Source: Hypomesus transpacificus (lineage: Eukaryota; Chordata; Actinopteri; Osmeriformes; Osmeridae). Taken from it: a stretch of DNA of 64,000 bases. Below the pieces are notes generated by a model that had not been told where the DNA came from, searched no databases, and was given only the letters and a program-made list of their open reading frames with translations. Both the position numbers and the translations under genes were made by a program. Shown in pieces: positions 39,489 through 53,600 of the stretch (positions within the stretch are counted from its first letter, which is position 1; every line of letters starts with the position of its first letter). Location of the stretch: NCBI RefSeq assembly GCF_021917145.1, contig NC_061063.1, positions 8,193,376 to 8,257,375 of the forward strand. Direction: 5' to 3'.

Positions 39489-42400
39489 CTGTAGAGGAAC
39501 ACACAGATATGTCATTCAAGTACCACATCACTTATTAGAAGGAGACCAAGCTATCCTCATCATTAAAACAACAGACTATTACTGGGTCAGACATCTTCTT
39601 TACAAAGCTATTCTGAGCAGGAGAGAAAACAAAAACAGACACACCAAGTTAAACTGGCGAGTGTCTCTGAAGACAGTGCATAGTTGTTTCATAGCCAAGG
39701 AGGTGGAATTTTTGTGAATAAAAGGTCTGAGGTCAGAATAACTTGTCTTTATCCGTTTCTTCTCGCAGCAAGAAAGAGCCGTTCTAAAACGGTACCATAA
39801 CGGTGTCTGGATGAAAATGGCTCTGACATGACCTTCTCTGAGCACTCTTTTAAACAGTTGTTCCAGACAGTTACGTGACCAATAGTTCAACAAAAAGAGG
39901 AACTCCGCAATGTGCAAGGAGAGAAAGGAAGCCAAAAGGAAACAGGTTGTATAACTTAATACAGATGTTCAACACAAGAGAGAGAACTAAAGACTCTGTG
40001 CCTGCTGTGTGGGCAAAACCACCAGGGTCAAACAGTCAAGTGGTTAGACAATTAGTCAGCAAGCGGAAACTAAAGCAATGATTGTCTTAGGGCAAAGAAC
40101 ATTCTATGTTAATGGAAGTTTAAACTTAAGAGAAAACCTTTCGAGACCAAAGAACATGATAGAAAATGACTTTCTTTAAGATGTCCATCGCAGCCAGCAC
40201 CTACCATGATGGGAGATCACCGGACCTTCCATTACCTCCTGTTTGACCAACACTGTGAACATAAAAATCAACTCTGTTTTTCTAACAATCAGAAATAGTC
40301 TGGAATGCACTGTCAGAAATGTACTCATCTGTGGCTTGTGCTTTGAAAACATGGCTAGTCACATGACTGTGACCTTAGAAGGGCTCCTATTAGCATGTAC
40401 TGGTTCCCATTTTTCACTTGCCCATAAGCCTGTTTTAAAGTTAATGTTGGGATGCCGCCCTTACTCTGAAATGATCTACAAAGACCACATACACAATACT
40501 GTACATCCTGCTACCTAGAACTAATGGTCGCAATCGTACCAGGCTCTGGTTTCTCGATCACACGGGTCAGGAGTTGTGTTTGGTTCTTCTGCCTGCAGAT
40601 CTCCTGCAGTCTGGTCACAGCTGTGGAGGGGTGCAAAGGAGGGAGAATGTGTATTTTTTATATTGTAAATTATTTGGCTACTTTATATTTTATTTTATAT
40701 TTGTTATTAGTATTAGTTAGACTTGTACCTTTAGTATAGTTAGAACACATATTTAAGTTAAGATTCCTATATGTAAATTCCTTGTCTGTGCAAACTTTCA
40801 TGGCGAAAAAACCCTTTCTGATTTTTAGAACAAGAGTCGAGGTTAAGTATTGTTCTCCTGATATTGGTTCGCCTGCCAATTAAAATATTTACAAGCGCAC
40901 CTTTTTCGAAGAGCATCAGTCTGATCTCTTTGAAGTCTGCAGGGTCCAGGTGTACTTTCTGAAAATCAAACAGAACATAAAGAGAGCTTGAATGTACAGC
41001 TCATCCAGGTAACACTACACAACACTCCCACAAGTCTCTTCTTACCTGGAGCGTTCCAGGTTCATCGTGGTTCTCCTCCTCCACCTCCTTGGCCACCTGC
41101 ATCAGCAGCATGGACTGCTCTGCTGGGCCCCGGCCCGCCAACAGCCCCTTGAAGTGCCATGGGTATCTCAGAGTCTGAAGAGAGGTGCGGTGGGGGTTAC
41201 TCACGATGAGGGTTTTGTGAGTGAGGAGGAAATGAAGCGTGCGGGTGTGCGTACGCCGTACGCACTCACCAGGTACATCTGCCGATGTCTGTACTTCAGG
41301 ACATGGTTGATGATGAGGTCACGGTTAAGTCTGCTCTTGCACGACACACACAGGTAGAACGGCTCCTGGCCCTCACTGAGGCATTCTATCACAGCACAGA
41401 GACCTGGACACACACACACACACGTCTGGTCAGTGGGTCGAAAGGATAACATTTCCGGGGATGAAATATGTCAGGAGGCCGGAAAGATGCCCGACAATGA
41501 AGAGAGTTGAATTAGTTTATTAGCACAAGCTCGGATCATGTGACTTCCCCACGACAGAGTGGTCAGCATGAGTGAGGAACATGTTTCACAGGTATCCTGT
41601 ATATAAACGATGGAATGTACAAATATAGTGACCACAAAACATGTCCTTAAACAGCACAAACTTCCCTAATGACCCACCTTGGAAATGGCACACAGGTGAT
41701 AACAGTCGTAACTGATTGTTGTACTATTTCTACATCTTGCTCTTTCCAAAGGTTTAACAGAGCACATTCCAATATCTATATGCGTATTGTCAGATGCCCA
41801 CGGCATGACCTCTTGACCACAGCATGGGACAGTCTCGCATGTAGAAACAACTCTTAAATGCAGAGGATGCATTGGGTTGTGAAGAGGTCTGTCCTCGACT
41901 GACCACTGATCAATTAACGATATCTTATGATTACATTTATACTGTTTGGAATACTCTGAATATAATAAACAATTGATATGCAGATTTTCTGTATACACTA
42001 GCTGGTGTCTCAGGGAGGAAGAGGCCACTTTCAACAAGGAAAATAGGAGTATCTAGCACGCAGTGTCTTTTTTCTGTGCTTGCGAAAGGCTATTCTAATT
42101 GTTACGTATCCTCCCATATTGTGATACTATTTAACTCCCTTGATTTCCTGCATTCATTGTCCAATCTTCTGAGATACTCAACTTGAGTGCATCAGACACC
42201 TGCACCTGACATATATGGAATAAATCTGTTGATTTTGTCTTGAACTTGTACTTAGCTATTCACTTCATTGACTTAGTACCCAATTGCTGTGAAAGTACCA
42301 TATAGTACGTCTCCAGTTGGTGCGGCCCTGCATTTCCACTTCACCAGTTTCTGAGGGAGCATGGGTCTGTTATTTAGCAGAAATTAAACTGATAAAAGCT

Positions 42401-44592
42401 GTGGAATGGAAACAGACACTTTCTAGAAGCGCTTCCTTATCTTCTGGGAATAAAGGAGCAGTAATCTCAAGGTTGTGATTTTTTTTTAGCAACCAATGAA
42501 AGGCCACTTCTAATCTGTACAGGCGGTAGAACTCCTCTGCATATCCTTCCCATAACACAAAAGGAGACCTTCACCTAGAATTGAAAAAAAAAACTCGAGC
42601 CAGAGACCACAAGTGGGAGTTGAAGAAGGGAAGTAAACCAAGTAGCTGCCCCTAAGATGAACTGTGAACAGTACTCACCAACCACAGCTTCGGTCCGTCT
42701 GCTCTGTACGTAGTCTCTTATGTGCTTGGCAGCCCGCTGGGGGTTTTCTGTCAAAGTAACACAAATCATCCTGTTTTACATCCTGTTTTACATCCTGTTT
42801 TGACAAACAACGGTTCCTCATTACTAACGTTGTACACCAGGTGTCCAGTTTGTACGTGTTTGGTTTCACCTGTTGCTCTGCTCGGTCGCTTCCCATCGAG
42901 GTTGGACCCTGAGAAGGTCTCCTCGAGTTCTACCTCGCACACACCTGACGGAGTGAGAAGCAAAAATACATTAGTACAGACAAAGATACACAATGTGTGT
43001 GTTACCGTGGCAGCATCCAAGTGTTAACTCACCAGTGTCTGTGCTAGTCAGCTCTTGCACATCAGGAGAGAACTGGACTTGATCTGCATACAAACAGTCT
43101 AGAAGAGAACCACACCAACAAGGTCAGGTTACGTCAGGCTCATGAAGTCTAGCCTGACCACAAGCACGTCTGTATGGACACAGGCTTGCATACAAGATGA
43201 GGAGTCGCAGTTAGTCATTGGCAATGACCTTTGTGTTTGACGGTAACTGGAAGAAAGTAGTGAAAAAGTAGCTGAAAGAAGGTGAAAGCTACGCAGGGCG
43301 GAGGGGCACGCAGATGTTAGTAAACTTTACACGGCTCAAGAGGCTACATTAAGCAATTAAATGTTAGCGCATGCTCTGTAGCGGGTGTTAGCCAGGGGTT
43401 GTCGTTAGCAACAGTGGTAGGAGTTTACCCTGATATTCAGGGAGAGGCGTTTCTCCAGGTTGGGCTGGAACTCCTCCACAAGCGCCGTTCAGCTCCTGCT
43501 TGATGGAGACTGGAAAGAGATGCCCACCGTTTACCTTTAAAAATGTGTGATATCCACACATCCTAAACCCTTTTTTTGTGTTTGGCATGTATAAGACTGA
43601 CTACTACTTATTTGGCCCAACCCTTTTTCTGATCACACTCCAGCTTTAACCAGAGTTCTAGTTGTTTGTATGACTGTGTTGGATACACCGCAGAGGAAAT
43701 CACCACAGTGCAAAAAAACGCTTCACAGGAAACGACCAACCACGACTTTAGAAAAAACTGAAACCTAAGGGGGGAACATTTGCTGTCACGTTTCGTTTTG
43801 GGTAAAGGGTTGAAGTTGTCAAGACGTGAGTATGGGGACTTGGTTAGGCATTAGAGCCTTCAGGCCTTTTTTCAATCCACAGAAAGTAGGGTATTGAAGG
43901 CTTCATATTAAGGGGAAACAGGTGCTACCAGCTATAATCAATGAATAGAGGAGAACCAACATCACACCTTTACTGTGAGGACTCCCTCCATAAACAAAAT
44001 ATATAAAAGATTTGATTAAACCCTTGTCTAAGAAAGACAGTGAAGAATAGTAAATAAAAAGGCATGTGTACCATTTCATCCTTGTAAGGTGAAACTGGTC
44101 ATTCAAAGAGAAGGCACTAATCAACACTCAGTCTCACCTGGTGAGTGAGGGGGTGTCGGTGCTCTTTGTGCCTTCTGGGGGTTCTGGGTAGTGGCAGGCT
44201 GCAGGACGGCTTCCTCCCTTTCTAACTTCTGACTGGACCGGGGTGGATCCTGGGCAGGATCCTCTCTTTCTAACTTCTGAGCGGACCGGGTTGGATCATG
44301 GGGAGGTTCCAATGGTTCTCTCTCAGCTGTCTGGAAGCTGTGTTCTCTCTCAGCTGTCTGGAAGCTGTGTTCTCTCTCAGCTGTCTGGAAGCTGTGTTCT
44401 CTCTCAGCTGTCTGGAAGCTGTGTTCTCTCTCAGCTGTCTGGAAGCTGTGTTCTCTCTCAGCTGTCTGGAAGCTGTGTTCACTCTCAGACTGGCTGGGGG
44501 TCTGATCTCCGAGGTGTGCTGCTCCTAGCACATAAGCCTCCCAACCTGCCAATGGAACCACACGAATCCCAAATGAACGCAACTTGGAAATA

Positions 44593-44631
<39 letters not shown>

Positions 44632-47600
44632 GTGTGGAAAATCTGAAGACACTGTGTGCTCAAATAGTCAGGATGCCGGATTAATAAAAATGATTTATTC
44701 TAGACCATAAAGTAGGTAACAGAGCGCTCGGTGATCGATCCACTGGAGGACACGTTACATAAATGTTGTTCAACAGACTGATCAGGATCCTAACACATAC
44801 CATGTACTCGCTAGGAATTAGATTATTGTTGTTGGCTTTCCTCCAGGTACACTCTGGGCACTTTGGTGGATCATGTTGTAAACGTGTTTAACTACATGCT
44901 CTTCTGGTTCTACCCATTGGCTCTTATTTGCTTTTCACAATGTATGCTTCACGTTTTGGCTACCCACATTGTCTTCGGGGCTATCTCGTTTATGATCATT
45001 GATCTATGCTCCTTCAACTCTTTCTTGTAAGTCGCTTTGGATGCAAGCGTCTACTAAATGACTACATGTAATGTCTTAAATAGACTCATAGCATCTGGTC
45101 ATTCCAAACAACAGTTAATCAGTATGAATGTCAGTTACATCCTTCTACACAATAATCTCCTGGACTAGAGAACAGATGTGCATCTGTTTTCAGTCTCTTC
45201 CCATCATTGTCTCACTCCTTAAACGATACAATCCTAGTCGAAACAACACAGCCTCAGAACCTGCTGTCCCCAAAGCTCCTTCCCCCAGTGATAAGAACTC
45301 TCATGCCTGATAAGATTCTCTCCATGTCAGGAAGTCATAAAACTCCAGGAGATGATCATCCCAAATGGTCACCTGACCTTTATGGGGTCATCACCCTCAG
45401 AGATAGTAGAGAAAACCATTATAAACAATCCCTCAACATTTGCTAAGACTTTACAACCCTCTACAAACGTAACTTGATTATCTTCCCTTCCTGCAAACAT
45501 CATAAGTTGTTGTTACAGAATGTTTCTTATCAATGAACCACATTTAAAACGCATTAATTTTACACATATCCTAAAATTGTGTATGTGTGTGTGAGCGCCC
45601 GGACTCACTCTGCTGGCGTCTTATTTCAGGGGGTAGGTGCAAAGACCCATGGCTTGGCTCTTCATGGATGATCTGCAGCATGTCCAGAGCTGCACACACA
45701 AAAACATCGATTATATACTGTTGTGGATGAAGTTTGCTTTTCAGAAGGAAAAAAACTCAAATATCTTTCAAAGTCAAGGTGGCTTGATGGTTTATTCAGC
45801 ACGTAATAAGATACAAAAAGCAATCACATTTCTCCGGACATCCCATTATATAGACGGATATGAGGAACAATACCCCGCCCTGCCAGATACTATTTCAAAA
45901 CCTTCTAGAATGTTTTTCCCACAGTTTGACCAAGGCCAACCTGTCCTTAGGAATCCCAATCATGCATGCGCATGCCCTGGCTCCTAAAGTGTTGATGAAC
46001 TCCTGGTAATGTTCTACTTTCTCCACAAACCCCAGTTCACCCTGATCTCAATCTTAACACACGCCGCCACTTAACCGGCCCTCCGTCTACAATTTCTCCT
46101 TCTCTGGCTGGGTCAGCCTGACCTGAACTTTTGGAGGCATGACTCCAGGAATATAACGGGGTATTCTTAGCTCTTATGTCCTCATTTTTGAACGGTCCCT
46201 GCTGCTTCACCCCTGGAACCCCACTAGTTCACTGTTCAGAAGCCTTGTTGACTGTCTAGCAAGCCTTTGTTATACAACTCTTACCCCTAACAACCTCACT
46301 ATTTGATATACACACACACATCCTAATCTCAGGACTGCCAAGCAGGAGTACCCCCCCCCAGCCCTTAACACGCAGTCCGGTCTGATCTAGTTCTCACGGT
46401 GTAGCTCATACAACTTAGGCCTAGATTCTCCTTCTTGGGCCTTTGACCTCTTCTGAAAGCATCCAGACGCCTGCCACCCTGCCCAGTAATCAAGAAACCA
46501 CGACAATACCACCAAGCATCCCAACAAAACGCCAGGGGAAATGATCCCATTGGAGTGGGTGGGTTGCACGTACCTTGATGGAACGGAGCAGACTTTACAC
46601 GCTCATACCACACGTTGTCCAGTCGAATCACCTACTCACCACAACACAAACCATCGCAAAACACAACAAAGAGTTAGTGCAGCTCAAAACGCGTCTGGAT
46701 TCATTCCTCAATAGATCCATGGCTCCACATTCCAGAACTTGCTCGTGTTTTTTTGGTTCGTTTTGAAGACCAATAAGCATCTTGCTCAATGGTCTTCTTG
46801 CTTGTACACGATTCTGCCCTGTTCCAGAGCTGTGTTTTTGAACTTTGAAGATTGAGACCTAGATCAAAAAATTACACCATATTACCTGGGCATCTAGAGC
46901 TAGACTGGCCTCCAGAGGGGTGAGTTCCCAGGCGATTAATCGGATGATGTCAGGCAAAAGAGGCAACTGACATGCCTTCTCCACCCAAGCCAGGAAAGCC
47001 GGATGCTGCATCCTCTGCACACACACACACACACGCACACACACGCACGCACGCACACGCACGCACACACGCACACACACGCAGTAGCTTATATTGGGAG
47101 GCCCAAATGGGAACGTACAAAAGGCACTGCCGTGGTCACATGATGTCACTCACTATGTAGCAGTACTGGTGTCCCACGGTGACAATGTGTTCACAGATGT
47201 GTCTGCTGGGGAGCGTCACGGCACAGCTGACACACATGAAGAACGTGTCCTGGGATATGCCTCTACATTCCATCACTGAGTCCAGCCCTGAAGACACACA
47301 TGCACAACTCCACTAAAAAACACTACTACTACTACTACTACTACTACAACAAATACTGATGAATAATAATCCACACACTGACCTATGATTGGTTCTTTGT
47401 CGTGCAGGGCTTTCACTACCAGGTACTTAGACAGGTTGCTGGGGCCAACAACTATTTTACCTGTGAGTGACACACACATCGGCCAATCACAAATCAGTAC
47501 GCCATAGGTTGGGACTCAACTCAGGCAATTCCAAATAAAGGCACTCACCTATGGCTGTGTTTGGGAGCAGGTGCACAGAAGGAACTCTGCGCAGGTGTGC

Positions 47601-50600
47601 TGTGCTGTTCTGGAGGTGTGCGTAATAGGACGTCAGTGTGCGTGGACGATCGTGGCCTTGTCCTACAGGACGGGGGAGTTCGGTACACTCGGAGGAGGCA
47701 CATTCAGGAAGCACCCATTCATCTGAACGCTCCCACCATTCTGGGCTTAGAGGGGTTTCCAACGGTTGCCCTGGTGTTTGCGAGGCTGCGCTTGAGTCAC
47801 CATGTCCCAGGCCAGCTGCTACAGAATCTGGACACGGCTGCAGCGTGGACTGAGGGGGGGTGATGCAGGAAGGGAGGAGGGCGGAGGCTAGTGGAAGGAC
47901 AGAGGGCAGTGTATCTGATGTAGACAGGGAAACAGATGATGAAGGAGCAGGGGCAACTACTCTCGCAGTGGGGAAGACAGGGAGGGGGGAGGTGAGGGGA
48001 GGACAAGGAAGAGGTTCCTGGTCTGTTACCAAAATCTTTGAGAAAGAGAGACAGACTGAAAGACAGAGAGAAAGGGAGAGATAGAGAGCGAAGTTAGCGG
48101 CGGGATACGAACAGGACGATCTTCACTGAAACCGTTTGAGTACTGCCTCAACTCACCTGGGATTTGAACCAGCAGCCTTCTGTTCTCATCCTCTCTCTCT
48201 GAGTCACACACACCAGAGGGAGAGGACACCGCAGGGATTGGTCCCTGGTCACCGTGTGCTCTGTCTGGATTGGTCGAAAGAGTCCGTCTCAGGTCCGGTG
48301 TCTTCCCAGGCTGCTCACGGCTCCTGGTGATGGCTTTCAGTGTCCTTAGGGCTGAGAGAAACAAGACCATGGCTAACACGACACGTCCATCAGGTAACAG
48401 TTTCTAATACCCACGCCCTATGATATCCTAACTATGTATAAAACACTACCGACCTGTGGTGGAATTCTGGCTAACTCTGACGACCATATGGCCACCCAGG
48501 CTTACCTTCCAGCTCTGGAGCAGACACCAGCCGTTTGAACTCATCGCCGTTGACCCGCACTTTCTAAATCGGGAGAAAGAGAGAGAGACAAAGTGAGGAC
48601 CAGCAGGTAGTCGGACACTCGTATCTGTTTGTAATGGATCAAAGAGCCAGAAGAATGTGGATTGAGCAATTAAGAGAGAAAAACAGCCGTCCGTGACCTT
48701 GATGGTTTAAATCTCATCCAATCAAGGGACAGGGAGTTCCCAGTGTGTGCAGGAAAAGATCAATCTTCCTCTTCGACCAACTCCTTATTACTTAAGACGC
48801 GAGACCTTGAAAATTCTGCAGATTGGGCCCCGGTGTACACGGCCCACAATGCACTCTGTGTTCAAAGTGACTTTACTAGTGTCTACTGGGTATTCACCTG
48901 CATAACCAGGCCTGCATCTCTGTCAGCCTTCGCCAAGTAAGAGGCCATCTTGATCAGCTTCTTCTCCAACTTGGTTGGGTGTGCAGTCCAGCCAGGATAC
49001 CGCCACCTCTAAACACACACACACACAATTCAAGAACCCATTAAAGTTACTCTGTTGATTTACAAATAGCTACATATTTTGATATTGTAACCTTTTATAT
49101 CCTGGTTACACATATGGGAATTCAATGGGTGGAGAAAAACTTCCACATTGCGCTCTCTTGTTGAGAAGAAAACCACTAATGGTGGCCAAGCACACAGACA
49201 TACCAGATAGTTGTATTGGTGCCTGAAGTTAGTCATGTGACCGGTGCTGTCGTTCATCCTAATGGAGCACAGTTGACAGAAGAAGCACGTCTTCTTCCTG
49301 TACGAGACTGCAACCACGAAGTCAATTCCTACAGAACACAACCACAAACGTATGTGAAAACGCAATCGCAGAGGATACAGTGGCCATTGTTACATGGTTT
49401 TAAAAACAGGCCCTACTTACCAACAACATGTGAACTCCTGCGAGGAGTTCTGTTCTCTGGGGCTTTACGGCGACGGCTGTGTTTGCCCCGAGTCTTTAGC
49501 CTTGCTGACTTGGAGACGGCTACAGCGTCAGAGAACACGGGTTGGGTTTCAGGCATTAAATTATCCGGGGGGTCTGCGGCTGGATGATCAGAGGTGGCCA
49601 TGGTGGCTGCAGGGTCTGGGTTATCTGCAACCACTGTGTCTGGGTTAGCTGCAACCACTGTGTCTGGGTTAGCTGCAACCACTGGGTCTGGGTTAGCTGC
49701 AACCACTGGGTCTGGGTTAGCTGCAACCACTGTGTCTGGGTTAGCTGCAACCACTGTGTCTGGGTTAGCTGCAACCACTGGGTCTGGGTTAGCTGCAACC
49801 ACTGGGTCTGGGTTAGCTGCAACCACTGGGTCTGGGTTAGCTGCAACCACTGGGTCTGGGTTAGCTGCAACCACTGTGTCTGGGTTAGCTGCAACCACTG
49901 GGTCTGGGTTAGCTGCAGTGTCTGGCGAGTCTGTAGTTGAAGTATCGGCGATGTGTGAGGACTCTGCGATGCTGCAGCATGGCTGTGACTCCAAGGGACC
50001 ACACACCGCAGCCCGTCTCTCCATCACCTTGATCAAAACGCAGAACAACATTGACACATAAGGATCCGATTTATTGGGATTTATTAAGTATGTTAACACT
50101 GTGGTGGGGGGTACATGGGTACAAATTGGTGGTGATTAGTGTTCAATGATCCCCTATTGATTCATCCTACATGTGTTAGAAGGTCTCTTTGGGACTATGC
50201 ATGAGTTGACCTCCGTTCTCTCTTTGGCTCTCTCAGAGAGAAGGGAGCGAAAATACACCCCCATGAAATGTAAATTTAGAGTCAAAGTCTAGGTAGGGTG
50301 AGGTGAGCCAATCTAGCTTGTTTATCAGAGTGGCGAGGATGGGCGGATAAGCAAGCTTGCTATTGTTGAATGTTGGTGTTGAATGTGGTGAATTGATTGA
50401 TCCATTTGATTAATCCCAGAGTTAATAATTCTAACTAAAACGTGTAAAATTGTCTCCTTTACAACAAACAGTAAAATGAGAGGTCTAGTTGTGGCATAAC
50501 AAAACAAGTGAGACGAGAAAACAAACACTATAAATATTATTTCCCTGAAATAGATCAGTGAGCACGTTCTCATGTTCTCTTTTTAAAGAGCGGAGAGGCG

Positions 50601-53600
50601 GGGGTCAGAAAAGGGCAGCGGGGGGGCTAATTTTTAACTTGATTCTAAGAAACCCGAGGAGGGGAGGGAACTGTTTTGGTAAACATGATCCCCACTGAAC
50701 GGACATTGCTCCTGCTTGCTTGCTCATGCTTGCTTTGCCTCAATTGTAACTCGCTTCCAGCTTAAATAAAAACAGTCACATTTTATTCAAAAGAGCGCTT
50801 GTTTGTTTTCTTAAAACCTTCTGAAATTACAAAACGACAAATGTGAAACTTCAATAAAAGCATTTGCAGGTCTTTTGGTCTTATAAGTCAGATTTCACAC
50901 GACACACTGGACGCTGACGACGAGCTGGCAGGGCACCCTGCGTGTGGGACATTGTGATGAGGTCGTTATTAATGACGCATCACCTTGACTGTTCCACAGC
51001 CCTCTCGTCGTTCCAGCTCCGCAGCTGTCTTCCTCAGGTCCCCATGGAGAGACTTAGTCAACACCTGATCCTTTGGCCAATCAAGAGTTAGGTCCGGGTG
51101 CATCTGTTTCTATTTCAACAGGATAATACAAACATGATGAACTGATCTGTGTGTGGTGTGTGTGGTGTGGTGTGTGTGTGTGTGTGTATGTGTGTGTATA
51201 AAACTTACTAAGTAATTGTAGCGGTGATGAGGGGATACTATGTGGTCGGTGCAAGCTGAAATCAGCATCCTGGTAGAACAGCAGCTACACAGGAAATAAG
51301 GCCTTGTTGTGTTTGCCAAACGAAACTCAGTCAGCATACTCAACCCTGAGAGACACAGAAAGGGAAGTGAAAAGAGAAAAAAGGAAGAGAAAGTTAAGAG
51401 ATACACACAGGTGTCTGGATGAGGGCAACAAGGACCCCTTTCCCTCCAATGAACAGTGTAAGCTATGAATAAAGGGCCAGAGACAACTCACCTATGACAG
51501 GCTCTCTGTCGGGTCTTTGGGTGAACTTCCACAAAGCGTCAGAGATCCTGGTGGTGTCTGGAAAGTTTAAAAAAAGGTTACACACGCACACAAACTGATG
51601 CCTAAAAAAATCATGCACGTGTGAGTGCGTGCATCCAACCTTCATTACTCGTGGTGATTGTAGAAGACTGCACTGCAGGTTGTGTCTTCACCTTCACATG
51701 CAGACAGAAATGGAATGAGCGGGTATGTATTTCAGCTTGTCATATTCTTTTGAAGAGGTGTTCATCATGATCTACCTGCAGTCTCCCCCACCCCTCTTTG
51801 TGCTCCAGCTCTGTGGCCAGTTGACACAGACTTCTAATTCGACTTGTGGGTTCCACGTTCTCCGGCCAATCGTGAATCAGCTGAGGATGCTCCCGTTTCT
51901 AAAACACACAGAACGGGAGTCAGGTGGCTGAGGGGTTAGGTATGCGTTTTTTCGCCATCGTCAGCCTTTACCTTCGGTGGCTCTGAATTGCCAAAAGAAA
52001 ACATAAAAATGCTGGCTAAGGATGCGAAAAACGCAGGAAATTGAACCCAATCCGAACTTTTTTTTTACAGAAAAAAGTTTCGGAGGCAGTGTGTAAGCGC
52101 GATTGACAAAACGTGAGGTCTTATTTAGTTTTTTTTACGTGCCAACATTTCGGACACAAATTTCAGACTCAATGTGCAATAGCCTTAACCCTAACCCTAA
52201 CCTGTCCAATGTCTTTCAGAATCCAGCCTCAGAATCAGCATCCTAACACTCACTATGTAGTTGTAGCGATGGTGGGCAGAGATGAGGTGGGGAATATAGG
52301 ACTCCGTGGGGAACTTCTTAGAACAGCTATCACAACAGAAGTGGTTCTGACTCGGTTGGTCTGGTGACTGAGTCTCTGTGACCGTTTTCAGACCTGAGAG
52401 ACAGAAGAGTGAAAGCATGAGAAAGTAGTGTTATGGGGAAGAAAAAAGAAAATCACACTGTTGTAATTATGAAGATGGGTAATGATTATGGATTGATAGG
52501 ATTGAAAATGAAACTCTTAATCACCTCTTTTCAGTATATGCTGTAATACTGGACATCATATGCAAAGCTGTTGACTTGATTATTATTACCACTAAAACGT
52601 AGAAGATATTAAGCCCAAAGTGTGAAGCTCTGGATAATTAAGGGCTGAGTGTGGGAGAAGACTATGTTTGTCTGCTTCCTTTCCATAGAAAACAGGAAGG
52701 CCCAGCTATAACTCATGAGGCATATTTATAGGACTATGCCCAGAAACCTGGTACAGCTGGTAGGTCAGGGTCAGAGCAGGCCTAAAATTGGGAGAATTGT
52801 CTATGCAAAAAAAGTACCTGTAATCTGAATCCCCCAGGACAAGAAACCAACTGTGTGAGAATGCATAATGCATCTGTGACCATCAAGTATTGCGCCAATG
52901 GCAGAACATCATAAAAAAATTGGGAGAAAATAAATAAGTGAAATTTCCGGAGAAGAATAGTTTTCCCGGGATTTGGCACGTTCTATTGGGAGTCTCTTTC
53001 ACTCTGAATTCTAATAAAACACTTTGCATCCAACTCTGCTGAGTTCCAGTGCTGTTCTTAAACTTTGAGAATTGGTTGAAGACGTAGAACATTTTCCACT
53101 ACAGTAGCACAAAGAACAGCGTTGTAGGTCGAACACAGGTCCCACGGGAAATATACAGCAGAGAGCATGCACACATGCACACTACAAATATGCTGACCAA
53201 TGACAGGCTGTCTCCTATCACTGTTGTTGAGGTAGCTCCACAGGCCGACGGATCTCTGTGCGGGGTCCTCTTCCTCGTCCTTGCTCCGACTATACAGTGC
53301 CAGAGACTCCTGTACAATTTCTAGGACTGGAAAAACATCAACACAGTAAGCCTTTCATAGACGTATGATGAAATCAACATAGACGCAGCATTCCATTCAG
53401 TAAGGAAGCTTGGATGTAAGGCTAATGATTAGGAATGACCAGATTGACACCCGTTTATTCGATGGTTTGATTAAAAGGTGTACAAGTAAAAACTCGAGAC
53501 TGCGTGGACCCTTGTCACAAAGGAGAAAGAACACTGCAGTTCTTTAAATGAGGAGGACATAAATTGAGTGAGTAACGTAGAGAGGTTAGACCTACCGTGG

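Larger units (their letters stand above)
42870..47460 (-). other. ZFM-3 module 7 and its long linker
   Basis: Exons: 47383-47460 (HDKEPIIG), 47154-47287 (GLDSVMEC, finger CVSC-x11-H-x5-H, ends YCYI), 46886-47014 (QHPAFLAWVEKA...), 46574-46631 (VIRLDNVWYERVK), 45609-45689 (ALDMLQIIHEEP), 44138-44593 (with SFQTAEREH repeats), 43429-43509 (SIKQELNG), 43033-43098 (CLYADQVQFSPD), 42870-42944 (VCEVELEETFSG). The linker is the most exon-rich of the gene. IKQE is a further SUMO-consensus match. Confidence 0.85.
49421..51557 (-). other. ZFM-3 module 5
   Basis: Exons: 51492-51557 (RPDREPVIG), 51209-51345 (GLSMLTEF, finger CSCC-x11-H-x5-H, ends HRYNYL), 50984-51109 (HPDLTLDWPKD...EGCGTVK), 49421-50027 (linker with AANPDPVV repeats, a basic HSRRRK cluster and a terminal SSHVVG). 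The last exon merges linker and PVIG-like pieces that are separate exons elsewhere. Its acceptor (gatcaag) has a poor pyrimidine tract. Confidence 0.82.
51640..53326 (-). other. ZFM-3 module 4
   Basis: Exons: 53198-53326 (VLEIVQESLALYS... GLWSYLNNSDRRQPVIG), 52254-52393 (GLKTVTET, finger CDSC-x11-H-x5-H, ends HRYNYI), 51776-51898 (EHPQLIHDWPEN...KEGWGRLQ), 51640-51691 (VKTQPAVQ). This copy shows the W.YL...R.PVIG and HP.L..DWP motifs most clearly. Confidence 0.88.

Noticed and set aside
44243..44632. Plus-strand frame with VFSLSCLEA repeats
   Set aside because: Antisense shadow of the 27-bp coding minisatellite in ZFM-3.
49584..50061. Plus-strand open frames of 118 and 155 codons with CNHCVWVS / AATTVSGL repeats
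   Set aside because: They arise from the 24-bp coding minisatellite read on the wrong strand.
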